Assembly: GCA_028695965.1 (NCBI GenBank)
Contig: JAQVHZ010000023.1
Span: 1 to 33,990, forward strand
Direction: 5' to 3'
Source of the DNA: Thermoguttaceae bacterium
GTDB lineage: Bacteria > Planctomycetota > Planctomycetia > Pirellulales > Thermoguttaceae
Length of the DNA: 33,990 bases
This document shows positions 17,101 through 24,183 of the stretch, in pieces. Below the pieces are notes generated by a model. That model was not told the origin of the DNA, searched no databases, and worked only from the letters and a program-made list of their open reading frames with translations. The position numbers and the translations under genes are program-made. Each line of letters opens with the position of its first letter. Position 1 is the first letter of the stretch.

Positions 17101-17711
17101 AATGGATTGATTCATCTGACGTGACGTCAGACGTAATCGTCTCCTATCAAACGAAAAACGGCGTTACGACTCAAACCAACTTCGACGCCGCTGTCATTGC
17201 GCTTCTTCCATCTGCTTATGGCGAACTCAGCACGTTTGCACAAGCTCCAGGCATGGTAAGCCTTGCCCTGTCGACCGCGGACGTAATTAAAAACTGGCGA
17301 ATCGACTGGGGCGACGGTTCGCCTAACACGACGTTGAGCGAACTTAGTTCAAAGCAAGTATTCTCCCACTATTACGCGCAAGACGGAGAATACGAAGTTT
17401 CTGTTGAAATCGTCGACGTTAACGGCCTCGGAACAGGCGTTTGGTCGAACATTGGCAAACTGACGGTCGTCGGCGTCGGTCAATCGTCAAACGCTATTCT
17501 GGAAGTGGTTGCTGAACAAGAAACGCTTACTTCCGAACTGGAAACAGCGGCGTCAGAAATTGCCGCTGCGTTCCAAAGCACGGATGATAATGAGTGCGTC
17601 GCTAAAGAAGACAGCGCCTGTATGCCCTTTATTCCAAAAAGTTCAGAAGAGCGCTTTTACGGTCCTCAGGACCTTCGCAAAAAGACCAAGCGTCCACTCA
17701 GTCTCTTTTGA
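14136..17711 (+). CDS. Large surface/exported beta-helix protein with LEPR-XLL signal, POMP-type repeats and PKD-like domain
   Basis: The 1191-residue protein has a basic N-terminus followed by FETLESRELLAL (31-42), the LEPR-XLL motif of planctomycete exported giants, in place of a standard signal peptide. Residues about 75-660 carry roughly 17 polymorphic-membrane-protein/right-handed beta-helix units built on NGGAIY, NGGAVY or SGGALY with FxxN-type turns. From about 705-800 is a choice-of-anchor D-like module (SFIIRNIGPNRIRFSDF; LGSKYVDLFWTTT). A calcium-loop-like DLNGDGNAD sits near 973 and a PKD-like module (WRIDWGDGSPNTT ... FSHYYAQDGEYEVSVEI) at about 1050-1110. The C-terminus is short and basic. 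The beta-helix suggests adhesion or polysaccharide binding, or a degraded pectate-lyase-like fold; no catalytic residues can be assigned. It has a strong promoter and ribosome-binding site and ends at a hairpin terminator. Confidence 0.88.
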   Translation: MRLSNKSRSQKPSRRLHDSSRDTFSQRHCRFETLESRELLALSVTTADYRALAADSSLDGSESSALWVSSLEDVTNVNDGKITLREALDYAGQKLSSGEQVASTIRFKIGGTITLSSANQSLKVLAKNVMVDASDVGSITIQGQNSLLLYVFGGSAVSPVSVSLKNMTFTGGKTSSANAKGAGVQLSQNCNLTATNCSFTNNTSTDGSGVGIYVGAGSLTLINSVVSNNASQAENSKGGAVYVESGSMTASGTTFANNVSANGGAIYIKSGSASFNNCFFNNNRAISGDGGAIISTASSLTITNASFLKNTSADVGGALYVDGEKSAELSDIKFISNTSVNGGAIYHDGQALTIERASFSKNQASQNGGAVHISQNAGFKINDASFYANKATLNGGAVYNGGALYLRGGVFDSNEAQKSGGALYSSYYFEIRDALFSQNEASDNGGAVYNSSASITSWMLRSAIKDSKADEGAAVYNQGRINVSDSSFSNNTANFYGGGISNLGDAYIAQSTFQNNKALGLNGAGGALLNYLNATLSLVNSALHSNTVPDGSGGGLANNGTVRIDASVIDNNTVGELGGGVYNGGAMTVQYSTISNNSANNGGGAANAYGSSANVIGSTLWGNEAKTNGGALYCYGPSTFQNCVIAYNVAPTAEGAAYYYAPEATTAPDFDSATILTENVAASSQQKKELDGSVVIIDAETYEVVNPRVYFGDIAVLDVATQKSFIIRNIGPNRIRFSDFTEVTNAESSIFDYTLVSSSGEAINLNGDFTLNSNDSAIFSMRISPTKLGSKYVDLFWTTTAVSESGAALPGKKKAVSLSGTAEIAKSGAASTNVATLSNSDANISYNQDGSFSIALSKAPLEPVIVCLKVSENATLWTQHGDQRIETDVLRFTASDYNVSQTIYVSLNTDYLRENGTFGDVVEIMPQILSTDLNWSGATFASVILDVDNHIAFIGDNSVDLNQYAEAGTTRWDLNGDGNADVITSGNEEWIDSSDVTSDVIVSYQTKNGVTTQTNFDAAVIALLPSAYGELSTFAQAPGMVSLALSTADVIKNWRIDWGDGSPNTTLSELSSKQVFSHYYAQDGEYEVSVEIVDVNGLGTGVWSNIGKLTVVGVGQSSNAILEVVAEQETLTSELETAASEIAAAFQSTDDNECVAKEDSACMPFIPKSSEERFYGPQDLRKKTKRPLSLF

Positions 17712-17738
17712 CAGTTTCAACTGCTGATTACTAATATA

Positions 17739-17782
17739 AAAAGCGTTCCTGCTCTTTTATGAAGGTAAGCCGGAACGCTTTT
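17739..17782. terminator. Bidirectional hairpin terminator
   Basis: AAAAGCGTTCC (17739-17749) pairs perfectly with GGAACGCTTTT (17772-17782), an 11-base-pair stem with a 22-base loop. It lies between two convergent genes ending at 17711 (plus) and 17813 (minus). T-rich sequence follows on both strands, so it can serve both. Confidence 0.8.
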
Positions 17783-17812
17783 ATTTTAAGGGCAGTTTAG
17801 CGTCTCTATCTA

Positions 17813-19396
17813 CTAGCGTCTGTTCCATTTCTTCGCATAATCAAGGGCAACTCGATATTTTGGAGAATCCTTTTCCGTCTCGTCCGCATATTCGATCAAG
17901 CCCCATGAACCCCATTTCGACCAGGCGCCTACAGAAGAAAAATGACAAAGCGTTCTGCCGCCAATTTCTTCCCACGCCCTGTAATAGTCTCCGTAGATCG
18001 CGCCCATACGTTCCGAACGATTAGCTGCCGTCAGAATCTTATTCAACGCCTCGTCGTCATTTGCTACCCAAAGTCCCACGAGATGTTGCCCGGCTTCATA
18101 AGCCACAAGACCAAGCCCATATTGATCGGCAAGTTCTTTTTGTTTTCTCATCATGTCCTTCGTTTCTGGCAGGATTTTATTCTTCATTCGGTCAAGAGTT
18201 CCGTCGACGCCTAATTTGAGAACCTCGTCTTTCTCTTCGACGGAAACGCCCCATCCGACATATGGAGCAATGGCAAGGGCGTCTGCGTGTTTCCAAGCGT
18301 CCTCAAATTTCAAAATTTGCTCGCTGACATAAGGATTAGCGGCTTGTGAGGGCAAAATTCTAATTAAACGACCATGTCCGCCAAACACTTCCTCAAAAAT
18401 ATTAAAGATCTCGACGGAACGACGAGCAGTGTAGAACCAAGCAGCCTCCCAGTCAGTTTCGGCCATTTTCAGAGCACGGCCTTTTTGGACCGCTCGACGA
18501 TTCTGTTCAAAAGAGAAATTCCAGACTTCGTTTGAATATTCAAGATAGATCTTCTTTTCAACGCTAAGATTCTCCTTCAAAAGCGCCGCCATCTTACGAA
18601 CATAATCGTCGTCAGCGTCGTCAGGAACGCAAATCCAAAGATCGGCGTCCGTACGTTCAATGAAATCGCATATCACTTCGTATGGAAGGCCTACGCGAGA
18701 GTAAATGGCGTCGTCCGGACGAGCGCGATCTTTCCATTCCTTCAGCTTCGAACCGTTTGTCGCTTGCCAATCCATCGTCCTAAAAATCTTCATTGACTTC
18801 CAGCGGTTCAAAAAATCGGGGTTCCAAACGCCTGATGACGCACGAGACGCCTCGGTTCCATAACCAGGCATATAGACGTGGATATTTCGAATATAATTCT
18901 TTGGATTTGTTTCTTTGATTCGAAGCCAAAATGGACCGTTAGAAGAATCCACGTCAATTTCAATAAGACCGGCTTTTTCTGAAACAATCTTAGCGTTTCT
19001 AAAATCTAGTTTGCCTTCTCCAGCATAAGCGACCGTATAGACGCCAGAAGGATAATGCCCGCCGTCAATTGTACAAAGAGGCGCTTCTGCCCAACAATTC
19101 TTTTCAAGACGCCTAATCCAGCCATGTTCGTCGACTTCAAGCTCAGGACCTTTGCCCCACTCTTCCCCTTCGCGTTGACTGATCCATTCACGAGTCGCAA
19201 GGAAGACGTCGACAAAAGGCAGCTCCGTATTCCAATCGCATATGCCCGCCAGATTAATACCCATAACAGGACCTGGCGGTAACTTAGCGCTTCCGCATAT
19301 CTCTTGATTATCCGTAGCGTTTAGAATCCCTCCGCAAAATCCAAGAGCGACGAAACAACATAGACAGCAAAATCGTTTATTACAATTCATTGTCAT
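17813..19396 (-). CDS. Predicted secreted glycoside-hydrolase-like protein (clan GH-A-like)
   Basis: The 527-residue exported protein has a signal peptide rich in Cys (MTMNCNKRFCCLCCFVALGF, cleavage probably near residue 27). The start at 19396 has AGGAAA 6 bases upstream; a longer frame to 19447 adds 17 residues before the signal and is rejected. The central part looks like a TIM barrel. KKIYLEYSNEVWN (281-293) places a glutamate (E290) after Asn as in the acid/base position of clan GH-A. GLGLVAYEAGQHLVG (427-441) offers E434 as a candidate nucleophile. Planctomycete proteins with the YSNEVWN segment are often labelled cellulose-binding or hypothetical, so the substrate is unknown. It lies 97 bases downstream of a lipoprotein gene in the same direction and may share its transcript. 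Confidence 0.72.
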   Translation of the reverse strand: MTMNCNKRFCCLCCFVALGFCGGILNATDNQEICGSAKLPPGPVMGINLAGICDWNTELPFVDVFLATREWISQREGEEWGKGPELEVDEHGWIRRLEKNCWAEAPLCTIDGGHYPSGVYTVAYAGEGKLDFRNAKIVSEKAGLIEIDVDSSNGPFWLRIKETNPKNYIRNIHVYMPGYGTEASRASSGVWNPDFLNRWKSMKIFRTMDWQATNGSKLKEWKDRARPDDAIYSRVGLPYEVICDFIERTDADLWICVPDDADDDYVRKMAALLKENLSVEKKIYLEYSNEVWNFSFEQNRRAVQKGRALKMAETDWEAAWFYTARRSVEIFNIFEEVFGGHGRLIRILPSQAANPYVSEQILKFEDAWKHADALAIAPYVGWGVSVEEKDEVLKLGVDGTLDRMKNKILPETKDMMRKQKELADQYGLGLVAYEAGQHLVGLWVANDDEALNKILTAANRSERMGAIYGDYYRAWEEIGGRTLCHFSSVGAWSKWGSWGLIEYADETEKDSPKYRVALDYAKKWNRR

Positions 19397-19493
19397 ATAC
19401 AATTTCCTATCACGCATTCGCAGGTAATGAGATTCGGTCAGAAACACGAAAGTAACATGAAAAATAAAGGCGACGTAAAAGCTGTTTACGAAA

Positions 19494-19982
19494 TCACTTC
19501 ATCGTCTTGATCATCAAAGTATGAGAAGGGACGTCATAAAAATAGGAATCGCCCTCCGGTAACTTCGGCAACTGAATCTGGTTGTCGTTAATAATCCGTT
19601 GAAAGAACTCTTGTTCCGAATTTGGATAACGACCTTCAGCTCCATTGAAAAGGTTCATTGCCTGCGGAATCTGCATATCGAAAACAGCTCTTTCTTGAGC
19701 TTTAAAGTAAGTAGAAATAGGCACGGTAATAATGGACATAGGCTCCTCGGAAGTTACTCCGTATTCCCCTTTACCAGTCGCGCCGACGCCGGCAACTTTC
19801 GTGGAGTATTCCTCTTCCGCCGTCGCAGAAGTCTCCTCCTCTGCTACAACTTTAGTTTCTTCCTCCCCTGCTTGCGTTGTCGCTTCTCCGGAAGTACTCG
19901 GCGGCGCAACAGTTTCGCTGCACCCCAAACTGAACAACGTTCCTAGGCAAATAACCATTCCAAGACAATAGGCTTTTCTCAT
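19494..19982 (-). CDS. Small lipoprotein of unknown function
   Basis: The 162-residue protein has a lipoprotein signal (MRKAYCLGMVICLGTLFSLGC, lipidated Cys21), although the residue at -3 is Ser and not the favoured Leu. Residues about 22-90 are acidic and Thr/Glu-rich, probably a flexible tether. The C-terminal part (AQERAVFDMQIPQAMNLFNG, then EGRYPNSEQEFFQRIIND) is compact and resembles a conserved planctomycete domain I cannot name. A strong AGGGAG site stands 8 bases before the ATG. It precedes the glycosidase-like gene in the same direction with 97 bases between, so the two may act together in the periplasm. Confidence 0.75.
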   Translation of the reverse strand: MRKAYCLGMVICLGTLFSLGCSETVAPPSTSGEATTQAGEEETKVVAEEETSATAEEEYSTKVAGVGATGKGEYGVTSEEPMSIITVPISTYFKAQERAVFDMQIPQAMNLFNGAEGRYPNSEQEFFQRIINDNQIQLPKLPEGDSYFYDVPSHTLMIKTMK

Positions 19983-20094
19983 CGAATAATCTCCCTATAA
20001 ACTCCAATCCTCATAACCGTCTCACAAAGCCCCACAGGACTCTGGTACGTCATCCAAGACGCCGCTCCATATCATACGGAAGACGACAACCTCT

Positions 20095-20122
20095 ATTGTA
20101 CCTTCTTCTCGAACTTTTTGAA
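20095..20122 (-). promoter_or_regulatory. Possible promoter of the lipoprotein gene
   Basis: On the minus strand TTCAAA (20122-20117) and TACAAT (20100-20095) are 16 bases apart, giving a leader of about 105 bases. The match is moderate. Confidence 0.35.
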
Positions 20123-20135
20123 CAATTGGTCAAAA

Positions 20136-21011
20136 TTAATCAAACCGATTAAACTCATATAAGAAAATACCAACAGAAACTCCAAGATTCAACGAATCAA
20201 CGTCAGGGTTCATTGGTATTGTTATTTTCCCGTCGCAAGCGGCGATTTGCTCATGCGTCAGTCCCGTGTATTCGTTGCCGAAAACAAAAGCAGCGTGTTT
20301 ATTCTCGCCTACTTTCTTTCCATACTCGTACAACGACATAGCTTCGTCGTCGAGTACGGTCGCATAAAAAGGCACTTTCCAAAGCGCTTGCACTTCCTTT
20401 ATCTCGCTCAACAGGTCCCTAGCCTGATAAATTGGCGTCTGCAAAACGCCGCCCATTGAGACGCGAAGCGCGCGTCGTGAAAAGGGATCGCAACAACATT
20501 CTCCTAAAACTACGGCTTCCGCTCCTAATGCCGCCGCGCAGCGAAATACTAAGCCAAGATTATCCGGTTTTGTAGCGTCTGGCAGAACAATCCAGGAACG
20601 CCGGGCGTCTGCGCTGTCTTCACGTCGAAAAAACGCCGACATACCTTCCGTCAATGTCGGCAGAACCGAACGCTGACCTAACGCTAATATTCCCTGATGA
20701 AACTCATATCCAAGCAATTGATTAGCGGTGCTTCGTTCGTCTACGTAGTAGATAGGCAGGTCTTCCGGAATAAGTGAAAAACATTCGCCGAAGCCCGACT
20801 CTTTGCGCGTCGTTAGAACAGACTTTACTTCAAAGCGGGAACGCAACAACCGTTCCACCACTAACGGACCTTCTGCAATGAAAATCGACTCGCCGCGTAA
20901 AGTACGTTCCCGGAGATTCCTGTAAGGGTCTAAACGAGGATCGTCAAGAGCGTCTATTACGGTAACTCGTTTGTCGAAAATAATTTCATCGCTAAAAAAT
21001 CCAGAACTCAT
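20136..21011 (-). CDS. TrmH/SpoU-family RNA 2'-O-methyltransferase (probably rRNA)
   Basis: This enzyme of the SPOUT class transfers a methyl group from S-adenosylmethionine to a ribose 2'-OH in rRNA or tRNA. The 291-residue protein has an N-terminal substrate-binding domain (EGPLVVERLLRSRFEVKSVL; LLGYEFHQGILALGQR). The knotted catalytic domain shows motif 1 PDNLGLVFRCAAALGA (149-164, R157), motif 2 AFVFGNEYTGLT (241-252) and motif 3 ITIPMNPDVDSLNLGVSVGI (263-282). This layout matches RlmB/TsnR-like proteins. The exact target nucleotide cannot be assigned. It is a single gene divergent from the histidine kinase. Confidence 0.9.
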   Translation of the reverse strand: MSSGFFSDEIIFDKRVTVIDALDDPRLDPYRNLRERTLRGESIFIAEGPLVVERLLRSRFEVKSVLTTRKESGFGECFSLIPEDLPIYYVDERSTANQLLGYEFHQGILALGQRSVLPTLTEGMSAFFRREDSADARRSWIVLPDATKPDNLGLVFRCAAALGAEAVVLGECCCDPFSRRALRVSMGGVLQTPIYQARDLLSEIKEVQALWKVPFYATVLDDEAMSLYEYGKKVGENKHAAFVFGNEYTGLTHEQIAACDGKITIPMNPDVDSLNLGVSVGIFLYEFNRFD

Positions 21012-21591
21012 CTCTGTCTATCCAAAATATCATGATACATTGGAACCGTCTATTTTTATATCTGAAGCAAACTCTGTTGTCAAATGTCAATAAAATCTTT
21101 TTAAGGTCTTTCCTTTTCTAAAAGCTATCGTCTGATATTGTCAAAATCAGCCATAACCTCGTTCCATTTGTCTAAGGCGTCACAACGCGGCGTTTGCCCA
21201 GAAATATAGTCTCACAAGCCGAAGTCATAAGCGGTTTACAAAAAGCTTTGTTCACTATCAAAAGCTTGCAAGAGTCAAATCAAATAGACCGTTTGTTTAA
21301 TCAGAACTCACACAAATAGAGAAGACGAAACCGAATATGGATAGAGTTTAACAAAAATAACGCTCATTAAAAGCTAAAAGCTCCATTTTGAAGAAATATA
21401 ATGAAAAGGCTTTTTCGTCAAGTCGATAGAAATGAAAGATGGTGTGAACGCTGACGCCCCTAACCTATTCGACAATGTCACAAGCTTGTCGTGAACAGAA
21501 AAAACTTCCAATAGAGAGTCTTTCGAGCGTTCTTGACTTCATAAAAAGACTATTGGACGCTGTTTTGTTAGTAAAGTGGAAAGTCCCCAAA
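21012..21591. other. Divergent intergenic region between the methyltransferase and histidine kinase
   Basis: This AT-rich gap of 580 bases holds the TrmH-gene promoter (21055-21083). For the kinase it holds a perfect TATAAT at 21397-21402 with only a poor -35 (CTAAAA). An in-frame extension of the kinase back to 21475 lacks a ribosome-binding site. Nothing else is supported. Confidence 0.5.
21055..21083 (-). promoter_or_regulatory. Strong predicted promoter of the TrmH-family gene
   Basis: On the minus strand a perfect TTGACA (21083-21078) and TATAAA (21060-21055) are exactly 17 bases apart, with a leader of about 37 bases to the ATG at 21011. Confidence 0.65.
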
Positions 21592-22377
21592 ATGTCAAAC
21601 GATCCCCGCGACGCAGAAATTGCAGAACTCAAAGAAAGAATTCGTCGTCTGGAAGATATGTTGACAGAATCTCAGTCTCTTATTGCTGTCGGCGAACTTG
21701 CAGGAACTACTGCTCATGAGTTTAATAACATCTTGACACTAACTATCAATTACGCCAAGATGGGACTGCGAAGAACCGACAACGAAACGCGCGAAAAAGC
21801 TTTCAACAAGATCTTAGACGCTTCCAACAAAGCGGCAAAAATTATTGGAGTTGTGTTAGGTTTGGCCAGGAATCGCAAACCCGGCAAAGAACGTACGGAT
21901 CTCTGCAAACTACTTGAAGACGTCTTGCTGTTGCTGGAACGCGAGCTCGCCAAGTACAGGATAACTGTTGAAAGAAAACTTGAAGATACGCAGCTGGTAC
22001 TGGCAAATGGCAATCAAATTCAACAGGTTTTAGTTAATTTGCTTATTAACGCTCGACAGGCGTCCCCAAAAGGCGGTCGTTTAGTAGTTAGGCTGAGACC
22101 TTGCAAAGACTCCCCGCACTATGCTGAGGTTGTTATCCGAGATTACGGGGTCGGAATTCCGAAAGAAAAATTACCGAAAATTTTCGACTCTTTTTATTCG
22201 ACAAAACAAGGTCCAGACGAAACGGGCAAAGGTGGTTCGGGTCTTGGACTTGCCCTATGTAAAAGAATCATCGAGGAGCATTCGGGTAAAATCAAGGTTG
22301 AAAGCGCCGTTGGAAAAGGAACTGCTTTTACCATTCGTCTTCCCATCGCGCAAACGGAAAAAGAAAAAGAGCAATAA
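21592..22377 (+). CDS. Soluble sensor histidine kinase without an input domain
   Basis: I chose the ATG at 21592 (MSNDPRDAEIAELKERIRRL, 261 residues), which has GGAAAG upstream and starts at a coiled-coil that is typical of planctomycete relatives. The DHp region contains GELAGTTAHEFNNILT with phospho-accepting His42. The HATPase domain shows the N box NQIQQVLVNLLINARQAS, G1 RDYGVGIP, the F box FDSFYSTK and G2 GKGGSGLGLAL. There are no membrane helices and no PAS or GAF module, so the signal must come from a partner protein. No response regulator is adjacent. It is followed by a hairpin that may end its transcript. Confidence 0.9.
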   Translation: MSNDPRDAEIAELKERIRRLEDMLTESQSLIAVGELAGTTAHEFNNILTLTINYAKMGLRRTDNETREKAFNKILDASNKAAKIIGVVLGLARNRKPGKERTDLCKLLEDVLLLLERELAKYRITVERKLEDTQLVLANGNQIQQVLVNLLINARQASPKGGRLVVRLRPCKDSPHYAEVVIRDYGVGIPKEKLPKIFDSFYSTKQGPDETGKGGSGLGLALCKRIIEEHSGKIKVESAVGKGTAFTIRLPIAQTEKEKEQ

Positions 22378-22392
22378 AATCGTTACGAGCTT

Positions 22393-22431
22393 TCTAATGT
22401 CTGTAAACATTTTTTGAAAAAAGTCATTAGA
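22393..22431 (+). terminator. Possible terminator after the histidine kinase
   Basis: TCTAATG (22393-22399) pairs with CATTAGA (22425-22431), with an inner TTTTTT/AAAAAA stem. It begins 16 bases after the stop codon. There is no U-run after the outer stem, so efficiency is uncertain. Confidence 0.4.
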
Positions 22432-22471
22432 CCTTAAAAATGTTCAAAATGTACATTTTTTTAGAGAATAA

Positions 22472-22501
22472 TTGGAAAAATAAGACAAAATAGATTATAC
22501 T
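22472..22501 (+). promoter_or_regulatory. Predicted promoter of the small membrane protein
   Basis: TTGGAA (22472-22477) and TATACT (22496-22501) are 18 bases apart. Transcription would start near 22508, leaving an unusually long leader of about 240 bases before the ATG at 22748. Confidence 0.45.
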
Positions 22502-22747
22502 AGAAACAAAGGCGCGTCTTTTGCAACTAACGCGTTGTCAACAAAGACAACGTCACGTTGCTAGTCGCGTTCTATTTAGCTTTAAGGGAGGACATAGCCG
22601 AATTGAGAGTTCTTTCAACGGAAAGAGTATTTTCGACTGTGTGTTCTCAACAAGATGAAGGTTTTTAGACGATCACTTCTGTGTTTTGTAACAGAAGCAA
22701 CGTCGTTTTGAAGTTTGTGGCTTGCTAAGAAATTAGGAAATAAGCGA

Positions 22748-22930
22748 ATGTCCAAAGTACTGTGCCTTTTCTCGACCGCTGTCTCGGCGCTTTTGTTTCT
22801 CCTATTCCTGCTTGACATAGCAGTCGGCGTACCCTTCAAAAAGGCAAACACGTTACTGGACATTGTCTTTATTGTTTGCTCTGCTGGAATAGTCGCACTA
22901 AGCATCCTCTGCCTGCGCAAACAAAAATAA
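22748..22930 (+). CDS. Small two-helix membrane protein of unknown function
   Basis: The 60-residue protein consists almost wholly of two hydrophobic helices: VLCLFSTAVSALLFLLFLLD (residues 4-23) and LLDIVFIVCSAGIVALSILC (about 36-55). A short polar loop (GVPFKKANT) joins them and the tail is basic (LRKQK). The ATG at 22748 is preferred because AGGAAA lies 8 bases before it. Similar short proteins occur in planctomycetes and I know no function for them. It has its own predicted promoter, and the region downstream contains a second structured element. Confidence 0.7.
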   Translation: MSKVLCLFSTAVSALLFLLFLLDIAVGVPFKKANTLLDIVFIVCSAGIVALSILCLRKQK

Positions 22931-22998
22931 AGATCAATAAAAGACACGCGCTCACGAAAACAGCGTTGTTAAAAAGATCTCGAGGCAAGAAAGAGAAA

Positions 22999-23140
22999 AG
23001 AGTTTCTCCGCCATTATTGCGACCTGGAAATTGTCGCTGCGAGAAAAGCGGACGCCTGGCGTGCACCTGCACTAGCCGTTTGATGGCGTTGGCTTACGCT
23101 AATGGTTGACCATCCGGGCAAAAACTTATGGAGAAACTCT
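22999..23140 (+). ncRNA. Candidate structured RNA or 3' UTR element
   Basis: AGAGTTTCTCC (22999-23009) is perfectly complementary to GGAGAAACTCT (23130-23140), so an 11-base-pair stem would enclose about 120 bases. Inside are small hairpins including GCGAC/GTCGC near 23019-23038 and ATGG/CCAT near 23101-23113. No ORF here is credible. It lies after the small membrane protein and before a terminator-like hairpin at 23289-23320, so it could be a processed 3' UTR RNA or an independent RNA. It matches no family I recognise. Confidence 0.35.
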
Positions 23141-23288
23141 CTCTGCCATTAAGTATACCTTAAACTTTTCAAAAAATCAACGTCTAAAAAATTTTTCTAC
23201 ATATTTTTAGCGTCGTTTAAAATACCAGCGCTCAACCCTTCGAAATCCTTCTTTCTTAGCAAACATTCCAATTAAGTTTTGAAAAATG

Positions 23289-23320
23289 AAGGTTATATAA
23301 CGAACGCAGGAACCTTTTTT
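23289..23320 (+). terminator. Predicted Rho-independent terminator
   Basis: AAGGTT (23289-23294) pairs with AACCTT (23311-23316), and the second arm runs directly into a six-base T-tract. It would end transcripts from the small membrane protein gene or the structured element. Confidence 0.5.
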
Positions 23321-23338
23321 GCAAAAAAGAACATAATA

Positions 23339-23369
23339 ATTCCCAGTTCTAAGGGAATGAGAGTATAAT
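23339..23369 (+). promoter_or_regulatory. Promoter/operator candidate for the coiled-coil hypothetical gene
   Basis: A perfect TATAAT lies at 23364-23369. Over the place of the -35 box is an inverted repeat ATTCCC (23339-23344) / GGGAAT (23353-23358) with an 8-base spacer, which looks like an operator. No good -35 is seen. Downstream, CGACGAA and TTCGTCG near 23388-23430 could fold in the leader. Confidence 0.35.
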
Positions 23370-23518
23370 TAAGGCATAGGCTGGTTCGACGAAAAACGCG
23401 GTCTATTGTTGCAGAGCGGATTCGTCGTTTAAAATGACAAGCTTAAAAGAGCGGTCACGCATTGCAAGATCCGCAGACCGCCGACGAAAACCTTAGGCGC
23501 CTAGCGTTGAATAAAGAT

Positions 23519-23980
23519 ATGAGTAAGTCAAAATACGAATTGGTTGGCTCAAACGAACCAACTCCGGCAAAGACGATAACGCAACGAGTCAATACACAGT
23601 CGGAAATTCCTGATTTGATACGTCAGCTAATCGTTGCGCAAACGAAGCAGAATGAATTGTTGCAAGAGATTGTCAATCAGTTGACGGCGTCGCAACGTCA
23701 ACGCAATCTTGAACTTGCGCAATGGAAACTCGCAAACCCCGTTCTTGCCAATTCATGTAAAATGGCTGCCGATTGTCTCGGAAAGATCCAGACTGACTTC
23801 CTGAGTTCACTAGCTTATGACGTGGACGATAATTTCGAAGAATTGCAAGAAAACGAATTCCTGCTTAGTGAGTTCTTCGAAAAATACGGTCCGAGGTTGG
23901 TCCACTTGAACGCCATTTTACAGACGTTGTCTATCCTAGGCAACGCGCCGGACGTAACAAGTTCCGTCTCTAATAACTGA
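23519..23980 (+). CDS. Helical hypothetical protein
   Basis: The protein is cytoplasmic, 153 residues if it starts at the ATG at 23519, or 172 if it starts at an in-frame TTG at 23462. Neither start has a strong ribosome-binding site, so the start is uncertain. The sequence is predicted almost all helical. A coiled-coil-like stretch SEIPDLIRQLIVAQTKQNEL is followed by a Gln/Leu-rich helix and a conserved-looking core (WKLANPVLANSCKMAADCLG; ENEFLLSEFFEKYGPRLVHL). It resembles planctomycete-specific hypothetical proteins. No function can be assigned. Its stop codon lies inside the stem of a strong terminator. Confidence 0.7.
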   Translation: MSKSKYELVGSNEPTPAKTITQRVNTQSEIPDLIRQLIVAQTKQNELLQEIVNQLTASQRQRNLELAQWKLANPVLANSCKMAADCLGKIQTDFLSSLAYDVDDNFEELQENEFLLSEFFEKYGPRLVHLNAILQTLSILGNAPDVTSSVSNN

Positions 23981-23999
23981 CGGAATTCGTCGGTTTTTT
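23977..23999 (+). terminator. Strong Rho-independent terminator
   Basis: CTGACG (23977-23982) pairs with CGTCGG (23988-23993, one T-G wobble) around a 5-base loop, followed by six Ts. The stop codon of the preceding gene is part of the stem. Confidence 0.75.
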
Positions 24000-24183
24000 A
24001 GAACGTCGCCCGTTGTGAATACTTTGTTAGTATCCTCGTCCGACGCTGACAGCACATGGCGTTGGACGCGTTTTAGTATGTACGTTTGACGCCTGCTCGC
24101 GTTGATTCCTTAATCTGAGCGTCCCCAGATTTGAATAGCGCGTCGAAGCTCTGACGTCCAAATTATCAAACGAGGAGTTTCAA

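Larger units (their letters stand above)
22378..22747 (+). promoter_or_regulatory. Long structured leader of the small membrane protein gene
   Basis: Past the kinase terminator and promoter, the leader contains two clean hairpins: CGTTGTC 22533-22539 with GACAACG 22546-22552, and CTTCTGT 22676-22682 with ACAGAAG 22691-22697. An 18-codon ORF begins with an ATG near 22654 but has no close ribosome-binding site. No known riboswitch is recognised. Confidence 0.4.
22931..23518. other. Gap after the small membrane protein
   Basis: The 588-base gap holds the inverted-repeat element (22999-23140), a possible second hairpin (CTAAAAA/TTTTTAG near 23185-23212), the terminator at 23289-23320 and the promoter/operator at 23339-23369. 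The open frame at 22876-23109 is basic, overlaps the preceding gene in another frame and shows no family features. Confidence 0.45.

Noticed and set aside
21475-21591. Longer start for the histidine kinase
   Set aside because: No ribosome-binding site before the 21475 ATG, while the 21592 ATG has one and starts at the coiled coil.
22876-23109. 77-codon basic open frame
   Set aside because: Overlaps the small membrane protein gene in another frame and lies over the inverted-repeat element; composition looks noncoding.
23378-23440. GGTTCGAC segment as a possible tRNA T-arm
   Set aside because: No acceptor stem, anticodon arm or D-arm can be formed around it.
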